A stretch of 64,000 nucleotides of DNA, taken from contig JAILWY010000006.1 in NCBI GenBank assembly GCA_022113835.1, forward strand, positions 7,006,001 to 7,070,000, read 5' to 3'. The notes beneath the pieces were generated by a model, which searched no databases, was not told the DNA's origin, and saw nothing but the letters and a program-made list of their open reading frames with translations. Shown here one piece after another: positions 9,611-22,305 of the stretch (its first letter is position 1; every line of letters starts with the position of its first letter). Source of the DNA: Atopsyche davidsoni (Eukaryota > Arthropoda > Insecta > Trichoptera > Hydrobiosidae). The translations under genes and the position numbers were made by a program.

Positions 9611-12237
9611 ATTCAAGTTTTACTCGTTTCTAACTAAAACACAGAAAAATCATATCACAACCGATTTAAAAGATACAATTAAATATTTTAGTTTAAGAGT
9701 ACGACAATAAGCAGAGACATTTGATTCAGTAGAAGTATGTTATATTTAATTTAAAAAATTGCTTTATCGTTATGTAAATAAACAATTTATTTTTTGCATT
9801 ATTATTATGTAGTTATTTAAATTAATTAGTCTTCAATTAGACTAACGTGAAAGACTGCTATTTAATCCGAGAGGGTGAGTGTGTTTACGTTGAGATTTAA
9901 GGGTGTATTTTTCAATAAGTATTATACTATGAGGTAGTGTAAATTATTAAACAAGCACAATTTATCGAACTATGTCTAGGATAAACCTTAAAATGTAATA
10001 AAAGAGCCTACGCGATTGATAACCCTTATTTTTTTTTCAAATATCAAGACCAAAAATTACAATTAATAGTAGGTGTTTTTAAATACTATAATATCCAAAG
10101 ATAAGATTAATTAATTCCCGAATTAATTAATTTTACTTTATTTGACCGCATCTAGTGCTTTTATTAGATACTTGTGACTCAATCACTTAAATGTAATAAA
10201 AACTTGAATATTTTCCTAGGAGGCTACAGCCAAAAATATGTTTATAAATAATCAATGCATTCGGTTACGAAATATTCACTTTATCTTTGTCGTAATGGAA
10301 AACACTTCCGATAGTGTTTATTGAGGCCCGAACATCAAGTGCAGGTCACCCGAACGACAATATTATGTCATTGCTAACCGAACGCGATTGCAACTCAATA
10401 ATAAGGAATAATTGATGAGATGTAGGCAATAAGGTCACGCTTTATCACCATTCATGAGCCGTTAAGTAAAGTAAAGTAAAGTGAAAAATATCCCGACGAC
10501 CGCAGCATCCTCGCCCCGACTGGATTTCAAAGATCGCATTTGCGTCATTTAATTCAAAACGACCCCACTGCCTGAAAAAAACACCGCCAATTAAATAAAA
10601 CACAAATTTAATTTAAACGTGTGTTTCGTCTGAAGATTTGTGAAGTATGTGAAAGATAAAAGACAGCGGATTTGAGTAAAATTTACGTTTATCTCTCAGC
10701 TATTGGAAGTACATATTTTTGTGTATATAAATAAAAATATTTGTCTAAAATGTGTCTAAGTTTGTACCTTTGATCATATGTTTTCACAACTCAAAAGGCA
10801 GACTGCGACAGTAACTTATTTTAATTTTTTACTTGCTTTATAATGAAGCCTCAATATGCAAGTAATACGTCGATCAGACGCGGGACTTCAGTAAATTGCT
10901 GTCAAGGAAATCAGTCCAGACAAAATATCAACAAGATTTAGGTTTTAGGGCCATCGTTGGGATAAATACAATAAATTATTGGGGACGGCGAGATACTCGT
11001 GCCTGGGGTAAAATTATCAGTTCGACTAGTTATTAAATGAAAATATTGTTTATAAACAACATTGAGTCATCGTATAGTAACATTAATAAGGCCGTAAAGT
11101 AGAGCAGTAAAGCCTATGAAATTTCTGAAAGAAAAACTTTTCTATAAAAACTACATCAGGGATGATTTTAAGACTCTTCAGGTAGTATTTATTAGAAGTA
11201 TCTCAGGTGTAAATCCGGATAGCAACCTGAACTTCATTGAAATAAACATTAGCATACTTTCAATCTACTTAAAATCTAAACAAGTCTGAATATAATACAA
11301 TGATAACTGTTTTTAATTTTTTTCAGAAGACCCCTCGAGCTACATAACCGAGGACAGGTGTGCAAAAAATAATATGCACTCTAAAAAAACTTATTTTTAT
11401 TACTGCTACTACTTTTATCTACTATTTAAGATATTAATATTTAATCAATCCCTATTTTTTACTTAGACCTATTGTGTTTAAAGTATGATTAAGATTATCA
11501 TCTTACACAAAGAATGACTCTTTCTCCTACCTGTGTTTTTTAAATCACCTAGAATTTTTCGTTTTATATGATTATTAATAAAATATTGGCTATAATTAAA
11601 TTTATTATGTTTCAAATTCACATAATTCAACAACCGGTTTGTGTGAACTAAAAAAACTTATTATATTATGTATCATTATAACTGATATATTATTAATGCT
11701 ACTTATAAATAAATGTAATTTATTAAAATTTAATTCATATCTCACATGTCATTTTATCCGCCAATTACACGCATAGGTCGGCCTTTTAATTTATTTTAAA
11801 CATCTTAATTATTTCATATCAATTAAATTAAAAGACCACGGAGTTCATTGAACCAATTAAAAGTAGCCCGATATGATAAGATTTAAGATATTGCAAATGT
11901 GACGCCAAATAAATCTCTTGTTCACGTTGCTTGGACATTACAATTCTTATTTATTTATTAACACCGATTGCTACAAACGTTACCTGTAATAAAATAAACA
12001 AATTTGAATAAAAAAATAATAACTTGTCCAAAAACTAGTCTCTAGCCGGTCTATGAATCATTTTTGTTACGGTTATTTGCTCCGATATTCAGAGGAACTT
12101 AAAATATAACAGACGTGACTTTACAGCACAAAGTCAGAATGCATTTACTGTGATGTATCTCTGTATTTTTATTAAAATTATTATTTTATAGTTTATTTTA
12201 AAATGACATGTAGTCTTCAAAACTCCGTGGATACGTT
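9611..12237. other. AT-rich stretch without recognised gene
   Basis: No supported gene. 10320-10570 is more complex, with two AGGTCAC words (about 10341 and 10431), a short TAAAG tandem at about 10455-10480 and a GC-richer end. The AGGTCA words resemble nuclear-receptor half-sites but are too short to be evidence by themselves. Confidence 0.45.
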
Positions 12238-12548
12238 TTGGATTCAACGTCAATCAGATGCGTATTTATTACCCATTACGGGTTTATATATTATTACTCA
12301 TATGATTAGGCACATTAGTTCACACATAGAAGAATATTGGTTGGCCTGGGCACATTGGTTCATATGAAGAATATGATTGTTAAAAATTCTCGATTAATGG
12401 ATGTGATTCGTTAGTACAAGGGTCAGTACACCGGCCATGTAAGCCTGGGGATGTGAGTTCAAATCCCACACAAATCACGATGATATTTTTCTGGGAATTC
12501 CTTTAATCATCTTCTATGTGTGAACTAATGTGCCTAAACATATTAGTT
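12238..12548. mobile_element. MITE family D, full copy with tRNA-like core
   Basis: Inverted ends of about 38 bp: ATTAGGCACATTAGTTCACA at about 12306-12325 pairs with TGTGAACTAATGTGCCTAAA at about 12519-12538. Inside, GAGTTCAAATCCC (12455-12467) resembles a tRNA box B. Related copies lie at 22190-22305 and 34749-34835. It is preceded by TTACCCATTACGGGTTTAT, which is also shared with the 22 kb copy. Confidence 0.6.
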
Positions 12549-12731
12549 ATAAAAAATACACTATCGATAAGATTTTTAACCGACAAAAATTTTGGCTGGG
12601 AATTAAGCTTTTAAAATGGAAGAAGCCTAGTCCTGAAAAAACTATCACCGAATATTTTAGCACAATTTGGTTAATTGAGTCGACGATTTTTCTCGTCATT
12701 TCAAAGTATCTACTATAATAATAGCCATTGT

Positions 12732-12772
12732 GTGTTTGTATGTTTGTATGTTTGTATGTGTGTATGTTTCAT
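12732..12772 (+). repeat. TGTATGTT-type microsatellite
   Basis: Imperfect tandem of TGTTTGTA/TGTATGTT words leading into TTTCATTTTTCCGTTCTGTA. The following roughly 250 bp has no frame or repeat match that I could find. Confidence 0.7.
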
Positions 12773-13059
12773 TTTTCCGTTCTGTATAGAATATCTTAAA
12801 AGATACAACGCTGATTTTTTGCACATAAGTTAAGTAAATTTTTCCGCAGCTATTTGCCGAATTTTAAGACGATAGGATAATATTTTGATTCATAAACTTT
12901 AAAATATGCATTAGCGAATTTCAATATGTACGAATTATATGATTCAGTTCTTCACCGTGAGAATTTCAAATTTAGAACTTTTACAAAAAAAACAAATTTT
13001 AGACGCATCGTTCATCAAATACGTCATTTTGTGACGGGCTACATTGCTAGTTGTATAAA

Positions 13060-13440
13060 ATAATCATTGGACTAGTGCGTGGCTTCGCAGAGGAGACAAA
13101 TCCGAGCACTGCGCGGTCCTGGGCCTCCGTGTCACGTCTCCTGACGCAGTCGTTTTTACGAGCGATAAAAAAGTAAGCCGATCGCCGGCAGTCGTCGAAA
13201 TGTTTCCAGGCAGGAAGGTATCGGATAGCGGTACCGCGCAGTGTGATGCTATGGAATGCAAATAATCGTAACGGGACTCTCTGCGAGAGATTTATTGAGG
13301 AACTGGCCTCCGCCCGCGGTCGGCGAAGACCACCTGACGAGCCCCGCGCCCGTCACCGCTCACCTGTCAACCCGAGCAACACGCCGAGCCATCGGCTCTG
13401 ACTGCATAACGGGCCACCTCGGGATGTCCATTGCAGACTG
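13060..13440. other. GC-rich CpG-containing block
   Basis: About 380 bp is much richer in GC and CpG than its surroundings and abuts the tandem array. Open frames on both strands are short and mutually overlapping, and none looks like a protein family. It could be the flank of the array's founding element or an unrecognised exon or promoter. Confidence 0.45.
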
Positions 13441-14680
13441 GACTGTTAAGCTCTCTACACGAGTCGCGATACGACTTGATATCAACCGTAGCTACCTCGT
13501 ATGAGTTGTCCCAAATCCCGATATAATGGGACGCCCCTGGATTTATAAGAAACTACAGTGCATAGCAGGTAGTACAGATTAGGCCTTCTACTCACGTCAA
13601 GATAGTTAGATAGGTTCCTCTTTTGCGTTGTCCCAAATCCCGATATAATGGGATGCCCCTGGATTATTGCAAGTCGGTTGTGCTTTATAAGAAACTACAG
13701 TGCATAGCAGGCAGTACAGTTTAAGTCATCTATTCACGTCTAGATAGTTAGATAGCTTCCTCTTTTGCGTTGTCCCAAATCACGACATAAAGCTCACTAC
13801 TGGATTATTGCAAGTCGGTTGTGTCGCCGCGTCTGTAGTCGGCTTTATAAGAAACTATAGTGCATAGCAGGCAGTACAGATTAAGCCTTTTACTCACGTC
13901 AAAATAGTTAGATAGCTTCCTCTTTTACGTTGTCCCAAATCACGAAATAAAACACGCCACTGGATTATTGCAAGTCAATTGTGTCGCTGCGTGTGTAGCT
14001 GGCTCTATAAGAAACTACAATGCATAGCAGGTAGTACAGATTGTATTATTAAGCCCTCTACTCACGTCAAGATTTAGTTAGATAGCTTCCCCTTTTGCGT
14101 TGTCCGAAATCCCGATATAATAGCACGCCACGGGATTATTGCAAGTCGGTTGTGTCGCCACATCTGTAGCCAGCTTTATAAGAAACTACAGTGCATAGCA
14201 GGTAGTACAGATTTTATTATTAAGCCCTCTACTCAGGCCGCGATACGACTTGATATCAGCCATAGCTTCCTCTTTTGCGTTGTCGCAAATCACGAAAATA
14301 GGGACGATATTGGATTATTTCTAGTCGGTTGTGTCGCTGCGTGTATAGCCGGCTTTATAATAAACTACAGTACACAACAAGCAGGCCTTCTACACACGTC
14401 GCGATACGACATGATACCAGCCATAACTTCCTCTTATGAGTTGTCCCAAATCCCGAAATAATAGCACACCTTTATAATAAAACACAGTGCACAACAGGCA
14501 GTACAGATTTTACTAATAACACACGTCGCGATACGACTTGATATTAGCCAATAGCTTCCTTTTTTGCGATGTCCCAAATCACGAAATAAAGGGACGATAT
14601 TGGATTATTGCAAATCGGTTGTGTCGCTGCGTGTGTAGCCAACTTTAGTGAATTGCGGCCTTCTCCAGAAAATAATTTAA
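13440..14680 (+). repeat. Tandem array of about eight MITE-like units
   Basis: The word GTTGTCCCAAATC (with variants) begins at about 13505, 13627, 13769, 13929, 14099, 14279, 14440 and 14568, so units are 122-180 bp and vary by internal indels. Each unit also carries parts of TTATAAGAAACTACAGTGCA, CATAGCAGGCAGTACAG, AGTTAGATAGCTTCCTC and, in most, GTCGGTTGTGTCGCTGCGTG. The last motif is the terminal repeat of a dispersed MITE (family C; complete copy at 59699-59845). Confidence 0.8.
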
Positions 14681-16344
14681 CAATACTGATATAGTTTAGA
14701 TGTGACGAGTTATCACAGTCTAGCTCTCCTAGATAAAATTCATGTGTGCTTTGTGTTCGTACCCTAGAGGTAAACCACTATGCACGAAGCTGCTATAGTT
14801 TTAACATACTATTTAATTTTTAGATATTTTTAATAAATTAGAATCCGATATATTTTACATCCAAAATTACTATTTTTTTAAATTTATTTCTACACTTATT
14901 CGCATACATTATCAACGCTAGTTATTATAAGCTTATCGGATCATACAGCAAGAGATACGCACTCGAAAAAAATAAAAAAAACATATTAAACTGTAAGAAA
15001 CTGCAATTGAAACATTTACTGCCGTTTGTTTGCATCCGCCATTCTCCAACAATCTCTCAGTAAAGTTGTTTACAATATATAAATCACTATTTGCGAGAAA
15101 GTAGAAACGTGATAAGAAACCGCTTTCCACGTTTATTTAACTTCGTCGTTATCATAAACCAGATCAAGGATTTTGCATTAGCCTCTTCTAGTGCATTTAT
15201 ATATCATTCGGCTAACACAAAATCAATGCAACTAATTTTTTTTCAAAATAAAATCATTGCTCAACAACTTGCAAACTTGAAAAATTACATTATAAATAAG
15301 TATGAGTACTATCATTAATTATAATATAAACTCTTAACGTCTCTACTTGCAGTGCATTTCTTTTATCACAACATATTTTCTAAACTCCAACCTTGAATAA
15401 CTTAACATTTGCTGCATGCACAAGTATAGGTAAAATAATTAACCCTTAACTGTTAGGGAAAAAAAACACCTTAGAATACCAAGACGATATAACTTTAAAA
15501 TTACCTCAAAATATCGAGTTATTTGTGAAAAAAATTATTCGTATAAATATACGAACTGTTGGACCCCAGAATTGTTAGAATTATAACACAAATATGACGT
15601 CACAAGAAGCATGTCGGCTCGGCTCCTCTGTGTCTAACCGGAGGTAACTGGACCAAGCACACTTTCAAGAGAGTCTCTCTCAACGATTCAGTCGGTAAGA
15701 ATACATAAAAATGATTCATGCCGTTTTTATGGCGTAGGTAAGTAACTAGGTATACGAGTATTTTTTGCCACCGGCAACACGAGACCTGTACAAGCTTTTT
15801 TACAAATTGAATTTCAAGTAAGCCCGGAGATATAATACTTTTCAGTCATATTGTAATTTGAATATATTATTGTGCTCAAGTAGATTTTTTAGCAAACTTT
15901 TATTTGACATCAACCGGTTTCTCCTGCAAAGGAAACGCAAACTGGTCTTCGAATTGTCCATCTTTCAATACACACACCGACTTGCGTACCTTCGCGGTGT
16001 TCGTACTTTGCAAAGGTTTTTTTTTTTTTCGAGTACCTACACGGCATTTGACAACAGCGAAACTTCGTTTGAAGATCATCACGCAAAATGCTTTGGTTAT
16101 ACTGAGATATAAGCCAAGCTCAAATGACAATAAATTCTGTGAAAGCATGTAACACAAATAATTGAATAGATTCTAAAAAAAATATTTTAAAAATGTTTTA
16201 AATTATCCACATAAGTGACCGTCTTTCGTTTTACATCTTTTATGGTTGCATTTAGTGGATTTCAATTTATCGAAAAATGTATAAATTTATTTATTAACAT
16301 GTACGTATGAAAAAAATACCAGCAGGCTTGTGTATTCAACAATT
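14681..16344. other. AT-rich stretch; isolated CRE palindrome at 15595
   Basis: No supported gene. A TGACGTCA palindrome at 15595-15602 is followed by CAAGAAGC, exactly as in the 42.7-43.9 kb satellite. A segment starting TTAACCCTTAACTGTTAGG (about 15440) resembles a piggyBac-like terminus but no partner end was found. Confidence 0.45.
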
Positions 16345-16425
16345 TGAAGGCTCGATGGGGACTCGAACCTGGAGCCTCGGAGTGGGCTCTATGCAGAGCG
16401 GCCGAGGTGGGCGTTTTTGTCTCGC
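16345..16425 (-). repeat. tRNA-derived SINE-like element
   Basis: On the minus strand CAGGTTCGAGTCCCC (about 16371-16357) is a near-perfect tRNA box B, preceded by a GC-rich stretch about 50 bp long. A complete tRNA cloverleaf is not evident. Confidence 0.4.
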
Positions 16426-18865
16426 GGTTTGACTACTTTTGGCTGACTTTTTCGTAAGTTGGTAGCACAAAAGACAGATCTCAGTTTTTTGGCGAATTCT
16501 CGGGGCTATTGAACCGGCCCGAGCTAGAGCAGGTGGAATAGAGAAATAAAGAACTTTCAACAAGGGACTCCGCGATTATAAGAAACTGGATGTAATTAAT
16601 TAGAAACCGGAGCGCTACAAAAGTACAGCAACACTCTATTATTTTAAAAACGTACTTATAAAAGTTAACTGCGGTGTACAAGGATCTGCGAACACACTAC
16701 ACTATTCCCCTTAAGAAAACCATGAACACTGACCCGAAGAAGAATATAAAAGTGTCAAGTGTACAATAAAAAATATTTTGATTAATCCTAGACAATAATG
16801 CCTTTGATAACGGTATATGGAAAAGCCTTGTTAGAAGCAAATTTGATTTGTTAAATGTAATGTAATATAATATTGTCTTAGTAAGTACAATGTTAACATA
16901 CCGTTAATCCTCAGTGGCTCAAGTGTTAGGGTGCCGAGCTTCTATATGGAGGGGTCCCTTTCAATAGGACCATTCATCGCATCGACGAAACTTTATTTCA
17001 GCCCTCAACATGAAAATCTGAAAATATAAAATATATGCAAAACTGAGAAAATTCTGTGACCAGAATATTTATCACGAAAAAAAATACATTTTGTATCATC
17101 TAACTATAAATTTAACCAATGAATATGTTAGCTTTTTTTGTATTTATATATGAATTATCGTAATAAAAACTTTTTGATGTGATAAAAACTGTGTAAAATA
17201 CTTTGAACTTTTAGTTAATTTCTTAAGTTAACTTTTTGACTTCTGTTTAAAGTTTGAACGTTTTTTTTACTAAACATAAAACCAAATGGGTTTTGGAGAC
17301 TACCAATTATAATATTTTTATAGAAAAATAAACTATTTTTTAAGTGTTTCAACGTCACATAAACAAATCTATAGTTAAGACTAAGTAAACAGGCGCTCTA
17401 TACAATAACAAAAATTTACTTGTCAGTTATTGTTTTCATTAATTATCTGTTCATAGAAATGATCTGGTGCACGAGGCACAAAGTTTTATAACAATTTATT
17501 CATTAAAATAAAACAGTATGTCATCTCTTTGCCGGTTAGGTAAGGTGATTGCAATTTTTAATTGATTTGCTAGCAATGTGTGTCACTGGGTCATCTCAGC
17601 TACAATAAACCAAAGCTCCGGATAATATACAATGGATGCTGCGCTAAACAAAACTACATTTAGTGTACAGTTGGTAACGTGGTACAGTTAGGTGCTCGTA
17701 AAAAAATATTCAATTCACCGTTTTAATTGATAACAGCTGCCAAGAGCATGACAAAAAAGTGAATTTAATTCTGTTGCAAATTAAGACACCTACTTACTGA
17801 CTCATAAAAAAAACAAATAATCGCCCTGGCACCGGACGCATTCTACTCACATAAACATAATACATTAGAATAATTAAAGCTACTGCAGTATTATAATTAA
17901 TTTATTGTATAAAAATTAGTTACTTGGGTCAAATATACGATTTTAAAATGAACAAATCCATTGGCATAGTAACGGCGTTTTCGAGTGATGATAAATTCAT
18001 TGTGGATATTATATTTTTACTTATTCAGTAAGCTAGAAACAAATTCATATTTTTTACAGTAATATGTGTCATATATTTAAAAACTATATCATTATATATA
18101 TTATATTCTCAAAATATACGTAGAATCAAATAAAGTTCAATAATTTGTGTTATTGCGATTGAGGGAGTCAATCCCATATATTTAAATTGAAATTAGGATT
18201 TGGTTTCATAAACTTAAGTTAACTCAAGTTTACTTAAAGACCCGTACGATTCGAATAATTGGTATTTTTCATAATTAACTGGTATTATATATGATGTTTT
18301 ATAATAGTAAATGAATGCTATTTTCTTTCAGCCTTAACTGCAATGTAATAAGACATGTAATAAACAAAATTGCTATGAAATTGTATAATTTTTTTATGAT
18401 ACTTTTTTTTTTCATGGATATGTGACTCAAAATGGTAAAATTAGTAAATAAATATTTATTAACATACATCAGAACATAAGTATTGAGTACAGTATCAATT
18501 GTCTCGACAATTTTGAATAGTCTCAAAATGAAATAAAACATAAGCCAAAAATACTGAAATAATGGTAATAATGCGGAACAGTAAAAAAAATAATAAAATT
18601 GAAAGACGATCTATAGTGAGACAACATGAATTCAAGTACGACGGTTTAAAGCACAGATTTAAATATCTGGACTAACCATCTAAGGGTCAGGTATAGCGGA
18701 CCAACCCTGCTGGCCGTGGGTCGGGAGGGAAGCATTTTAATAAGGCCTATTCTCTATTAAAATAAACCCTTTCACGAGGGTTCTATTTGATGTTTTATAA
18801 ACTGCCTAACGTGGATCGGAAAAGAAATGATTGATATTATGCAAAAAAACTAAAGGGAATAAACT
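16426..18865. other. AT-rich stretch without recognised gene
   Basis: No supported gene. A weak tRNA-like start (CAGTGGCTCAAGTGTTAGGG) lies at about 16912-16931. The rest is AT-rich, including two-strand ORFs of low complexity at 18.3-18.5 kb that I do not support. Confidence 0.45.
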
Positions 18866-19085
18866 CGCCACGAATTCAGATTTATATAATCCTCAATCAC
18901 ATTTAAGACTGTACTTAATAAACACTTAATATTACGGAGAAGGATGTAACTTGCAACAGATTTGCAATCAGCAAGTAGTGTCCCATTGTTTTTTTATGGT
19001 TGAGTCCAAGTGAATAACACACATGAGTTACCGTAGCTAGTTACCATCAGTTGTGTCGCAGCGTGTATAGTATATAAAAGTTCGT
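18866..19085 (+). repeat. Repeat E followed by family C MITE end
   Basis: CCACGAATTCAGATTTATAT at about 18868 begins a segment also found at 23282-23420. It runs into GATTTGCAATCAGCAAGTAG and ends with AGTTGTGTCGCAGCGTGTAT, the right terminal motif of MITE family C. The neighbouring order suggests one composite, degraded element. Confidence 0.5.
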
Positions 19086-19249
19086 GAAAAAAATATAATA
19101 GAAATACTTCACAAGTGCACTTTTTAAAAACTAAAAATACAGTAGAAATCTCTGAGATTCTAGAAACTTTCCCACTATGGTTTGGATTTTTTTATGGAAG
19201 GGCTTTGTACTCCGGTTATTTTTTAAACTTATTCTTAAACTCACGCATA

Positions 19250-19375
19250 AAAGGTTTTTTTTACACACACTCAATAACGAAACATGTTCGCTACCACCTA
19301 AACCACACCCCGTAAGCCCCACAACTTGCGCACAGGACCAGAGGATACCCACACACGCTTTTGAAAACATAGCCC
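19250..19375 (+). repeat. Dispersed repeat family A, copy 3
   Basis: Plus-strand copy with ACTCAATAACGAAA, GTTCGCTACCACCTAA, ACCACACCCCGTAAGCC and CTTGCGCACAGGACCAG, in the same order as the copies in shade intron 1. Confidence 0.6.
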
Positions 19376-19385
19376 TAAGAACAAA

Positions 19386-20085
19386 ATAATGTAAATAATA
19401 AAGAAATTATTTTATTATTTTATTTTTTTGAATCAACAGAGAAATGATACGATCCTCGACAATAGTAGACGACGGCACAAGCGTGTGATACCATACACTT
19501 AAGGCAGTTGCTTCCAGCCTTTTAATTGCCTCTAGTGTCCAACCGGACACCAGAGGCAGTCCATTACCTGGCGAAATAGTGTCATTTAATTAATTTAATT
19601 GTCACTTTATTTTTCTATGTCGAAAGTTGATTTTTTTACAGAGTATTGAAAAAACTATAAATTATATTTCTCTATTTTTTATTATTTAATTAACGTCCAT
19701 TTTCAGGGTAAAATAAAATTTTGAAGATGTTGAAAAATTGGATAAAATGACGACTTTTCAAAACCAAAGTTTGTTAATGATTTTTTTTTTAATTTTTAAA
19801 ATAACATATCGCACAGGGTTAATATTTAATCTTTTAATTCCAATTGAAAAAAAGACTTTTCAATGTTTAGGACTCTTGGAAAAGGGACATGACGAATCTC
19901 CAAATTCCTACACTTCAATCGGAAAAACACATATTTATCATATTAATAGTGAATTTACAAGAAATAAAAATATATTCTGTTCGGAAGAAGGGATGTATCA
20001 AACTTTTTGCATTTAAATTTTTTTGATTGGTGCAGTCGATTTTTCGCAAAACGGACTAGAAAATGATCAAAAAAACTCGATTGTG
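19386..20085. other. AT-rich stretch; weak ORF at 19747-20016
   Basis: An ATG-initiated 89-residue frame at 19747-20016 starts with a hydrophobic stretch, but it has no recognised family, splice support or compositional distinction. Treated as unproven. 19500-19570 has short inverted CTCTAGTGTCC/CACCAGAGG words. Confidence 0.3.
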
Positions 20086-20435
20086 GGACCTAGACCCTTA
20101 AGGTCATGTGCCAATGTCAATCTACAAAGCGGTATAAAACCGCTTCGGGTGACAAAACACGCCGAGGGGCTGCCGACAATGTGGCTCTTCACAACCCATA
20201 GGCCTTCACAATTAATACCGATGTTACTTTGGGTCCCCGCGGGGTACTCCGGCCCGGGGCGACTGCGTTGTAAATATACAAACTAGTTTTATAAAAAATA
20301 ATCGCTTTTTGACTCACTCCACTTCTGTTAGAAAAAAACCGTGGAAGATGACGAACCTGATTTCTTTCGGCCGTGTCAAAGTTTCGATTTGCATCTCCCT
20401 GCTCATACACGACGTCCGCCAGAACCGGCAAGTAT
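20086..20435. other. GC-richer block, possibly transposon-derived
   Basis: Contains GGTATAAAACCGCTTCGG and a GC-rich segment at 20230-20270. On the minus strand at 20430-20310 a frame reads VYEQGDANRNFDTAERNQ and is locally protein-like, but it has no start, no clear splice sites and no family that I recognise. Confidence 0.35.
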
Positions 20436-21485
20436 TTGTATTCGTATTATGTTAAAAACGCGCTACAATAAATAAAACTACTTGGGTTTTTTTTTTTATC
20501 ACAAATTTTTTTTTCCCAATTATTTGTATAGCTTCTAATAATATGTCTAGATTTTTGTTATCTACTGTATATCAAAATTTAAGCACTTGTTGATGTACCG
20601 TTTATTATTTTTTTCTTTTGTTGAAAAGTTAAGTAACAAGTTATTTAAAAAGACGTGTGTCGAATTTTAATATTTTCTCTTTTAAAGATGTTCAAAAGCT
20701 CTTATTCTCTTATACATTATTGAGTTTATATCAGAATAATAAATAATAATATAAAAATCTTCTCGTTTCCGGAAACAATGAAACCAACGTTAATTTGAGG
20801 ATAAATGTAAAGTCGTTATGACTAGATTTTTTCACAGTGTGCTTTTCATTATAACCGAGAATATTTACGTGCAATCGTTTTACGCAATAAGTATAAAATT
20901 AGCACGAAGATTAACTAAGCAACACCAGAGCTGCATTAAAGCTGCTATTGTTGGATCCAGTTGAATTGAAGCCTAACAGTCCGTATTATATATATTGATA
21001 TAAAAAAGAAACAAATTAATCAAACTAATCACGAGTAAAAAAAAATAGAAATAATAATAGTGAATAAATATTCACTCAAAGCGCCATTGAAATATACATC
21101 GCAGACGCACACAAAAGATCGATAAATAAATTAATATTGCATGTAAATGATATTCAGTAATTTTTGCTAAAAAATATTGTGAAAAGTAGTTTTTTGCAAA
21201 AATGCACCCGAACAAAATATTTGATAGGGCAATAAATTAGTTTCAGAGAAATTTTGTTACTTCCATACAATTTTCGCGTGGTACTCTTGTTGCAGTAAGT
21301 TGCAGAAGGCTTATATATAAAAAAAAATTCATGATTATTTTCTTTTACGTAAATTTATTATACAATAATTGTTAATGATTAAGTACATTTTTTCAAATAT
21401 TGAAAATTGATTAAAGAAACTCTTAGAAAAATATCATCGTGATTTGTATTGGGGTAAGCTTGCAATGCGGTGTGGGTCTATCCCG
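20436..21485. other. AT-rich stretch, nothing recognised
   Basis: No supported coding frame, repeat match or site. Confidence 0.5.
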
Positions 21486-21489
21486 TGAT

Positions 21490-21615
21490 ATCGCGCGAAG
21501 GTTGCTGGGGTTGCAAGATGTGGCTTAGGCGGTTGCGTGGCTTAGGACGTGGGATGCTCTATTTTCGTTATTGAGTTTGTGTATACAGAAGAATGTGCAA
21601 AAAAGTCCTTTCGTG
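21490..21615 (-). repeat. Dispersed repeat family A, copy 4
   Basis: Minus-strand copy with ACTCAATAACGAAAATAGAG and repeated CTAAGCCAC words, then the CGCGCGA end. The adjoining 21616-21870 is GC-richer and may be a linked element; no frame in it is convincing. Confidence 0.55.
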
Positions 21616-22189
21616 GGCAGGATTTAACCGAGGGCCGATTCCAGCGAGGATGCGGCCCTGCAGCGAGCGTGCGTGTTGGATATTAATGGGGAGCAGCGAA
21701 TCGGACAGCCAGCGGACTGCAGAAAGAAGCGGCTACCAGAAATGGTTCAAGTCCCGGGGAATGCTAAATAGAGCACCATTCTCTATGGCCAGCTGTGGCG
21801 TTTGAAGTTCCGATCCAGCGCAGCGGCGGTCGAAAAAAACGCCCGTCTCTGATTTACTGGACAGAAATTCTTCCGAACCGCACGGAACAAAAAGGCACCA
21901 ATGATTTATATGTCTGAGGTTTATCATTCGCACGACTCCTATTCTGCTACTTCGACTATTTTTACTGCATTGTCGTTTACTTCAAAGCCGCGGCTGCCTT
22001 TCCACTCTCGTCCTACAGCTGGATCGATAATTAAAATAAGTCCTCAGATATACAAGGATACTTTAGGCACTATCTGATTTGAACCGTATTGACATTTTCA
22101 AGCAAATTGTTGAAGAGCTTTCAATGTATTCAATAAACACATAAAACAGTATGTGTTTGATTATATGCGTTATATGTCTATTTTTTGGA

Positions 22190-22305
22190 TTGAACGTCAA
22201 TACCCATTACGGGTTTATTATATTATTATTACTAATATATAATAATATTTCTTTAAATCATCTTCTATGTGTGAACTAATGTGCCTAATCATATTAGTAA
22301 TATAT
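22190..22305. mobile_element. MITE family D, internally deleted copy
   Basis: Carries AATACCCATTACGGGTTTAT at its left and CTATGTGTGAACTAATGTGC at its right, like the copy at 12238-12548, but lacks the left inverted arm and the tRNA-like core. Confidence 0.55.

Noticed and set aside
13440..14680. CRISPR-like array
   Set aside because: The genome is eukaryotic, units are long and variable, and spacers are not unique; it is a MITE-derived tandem array.
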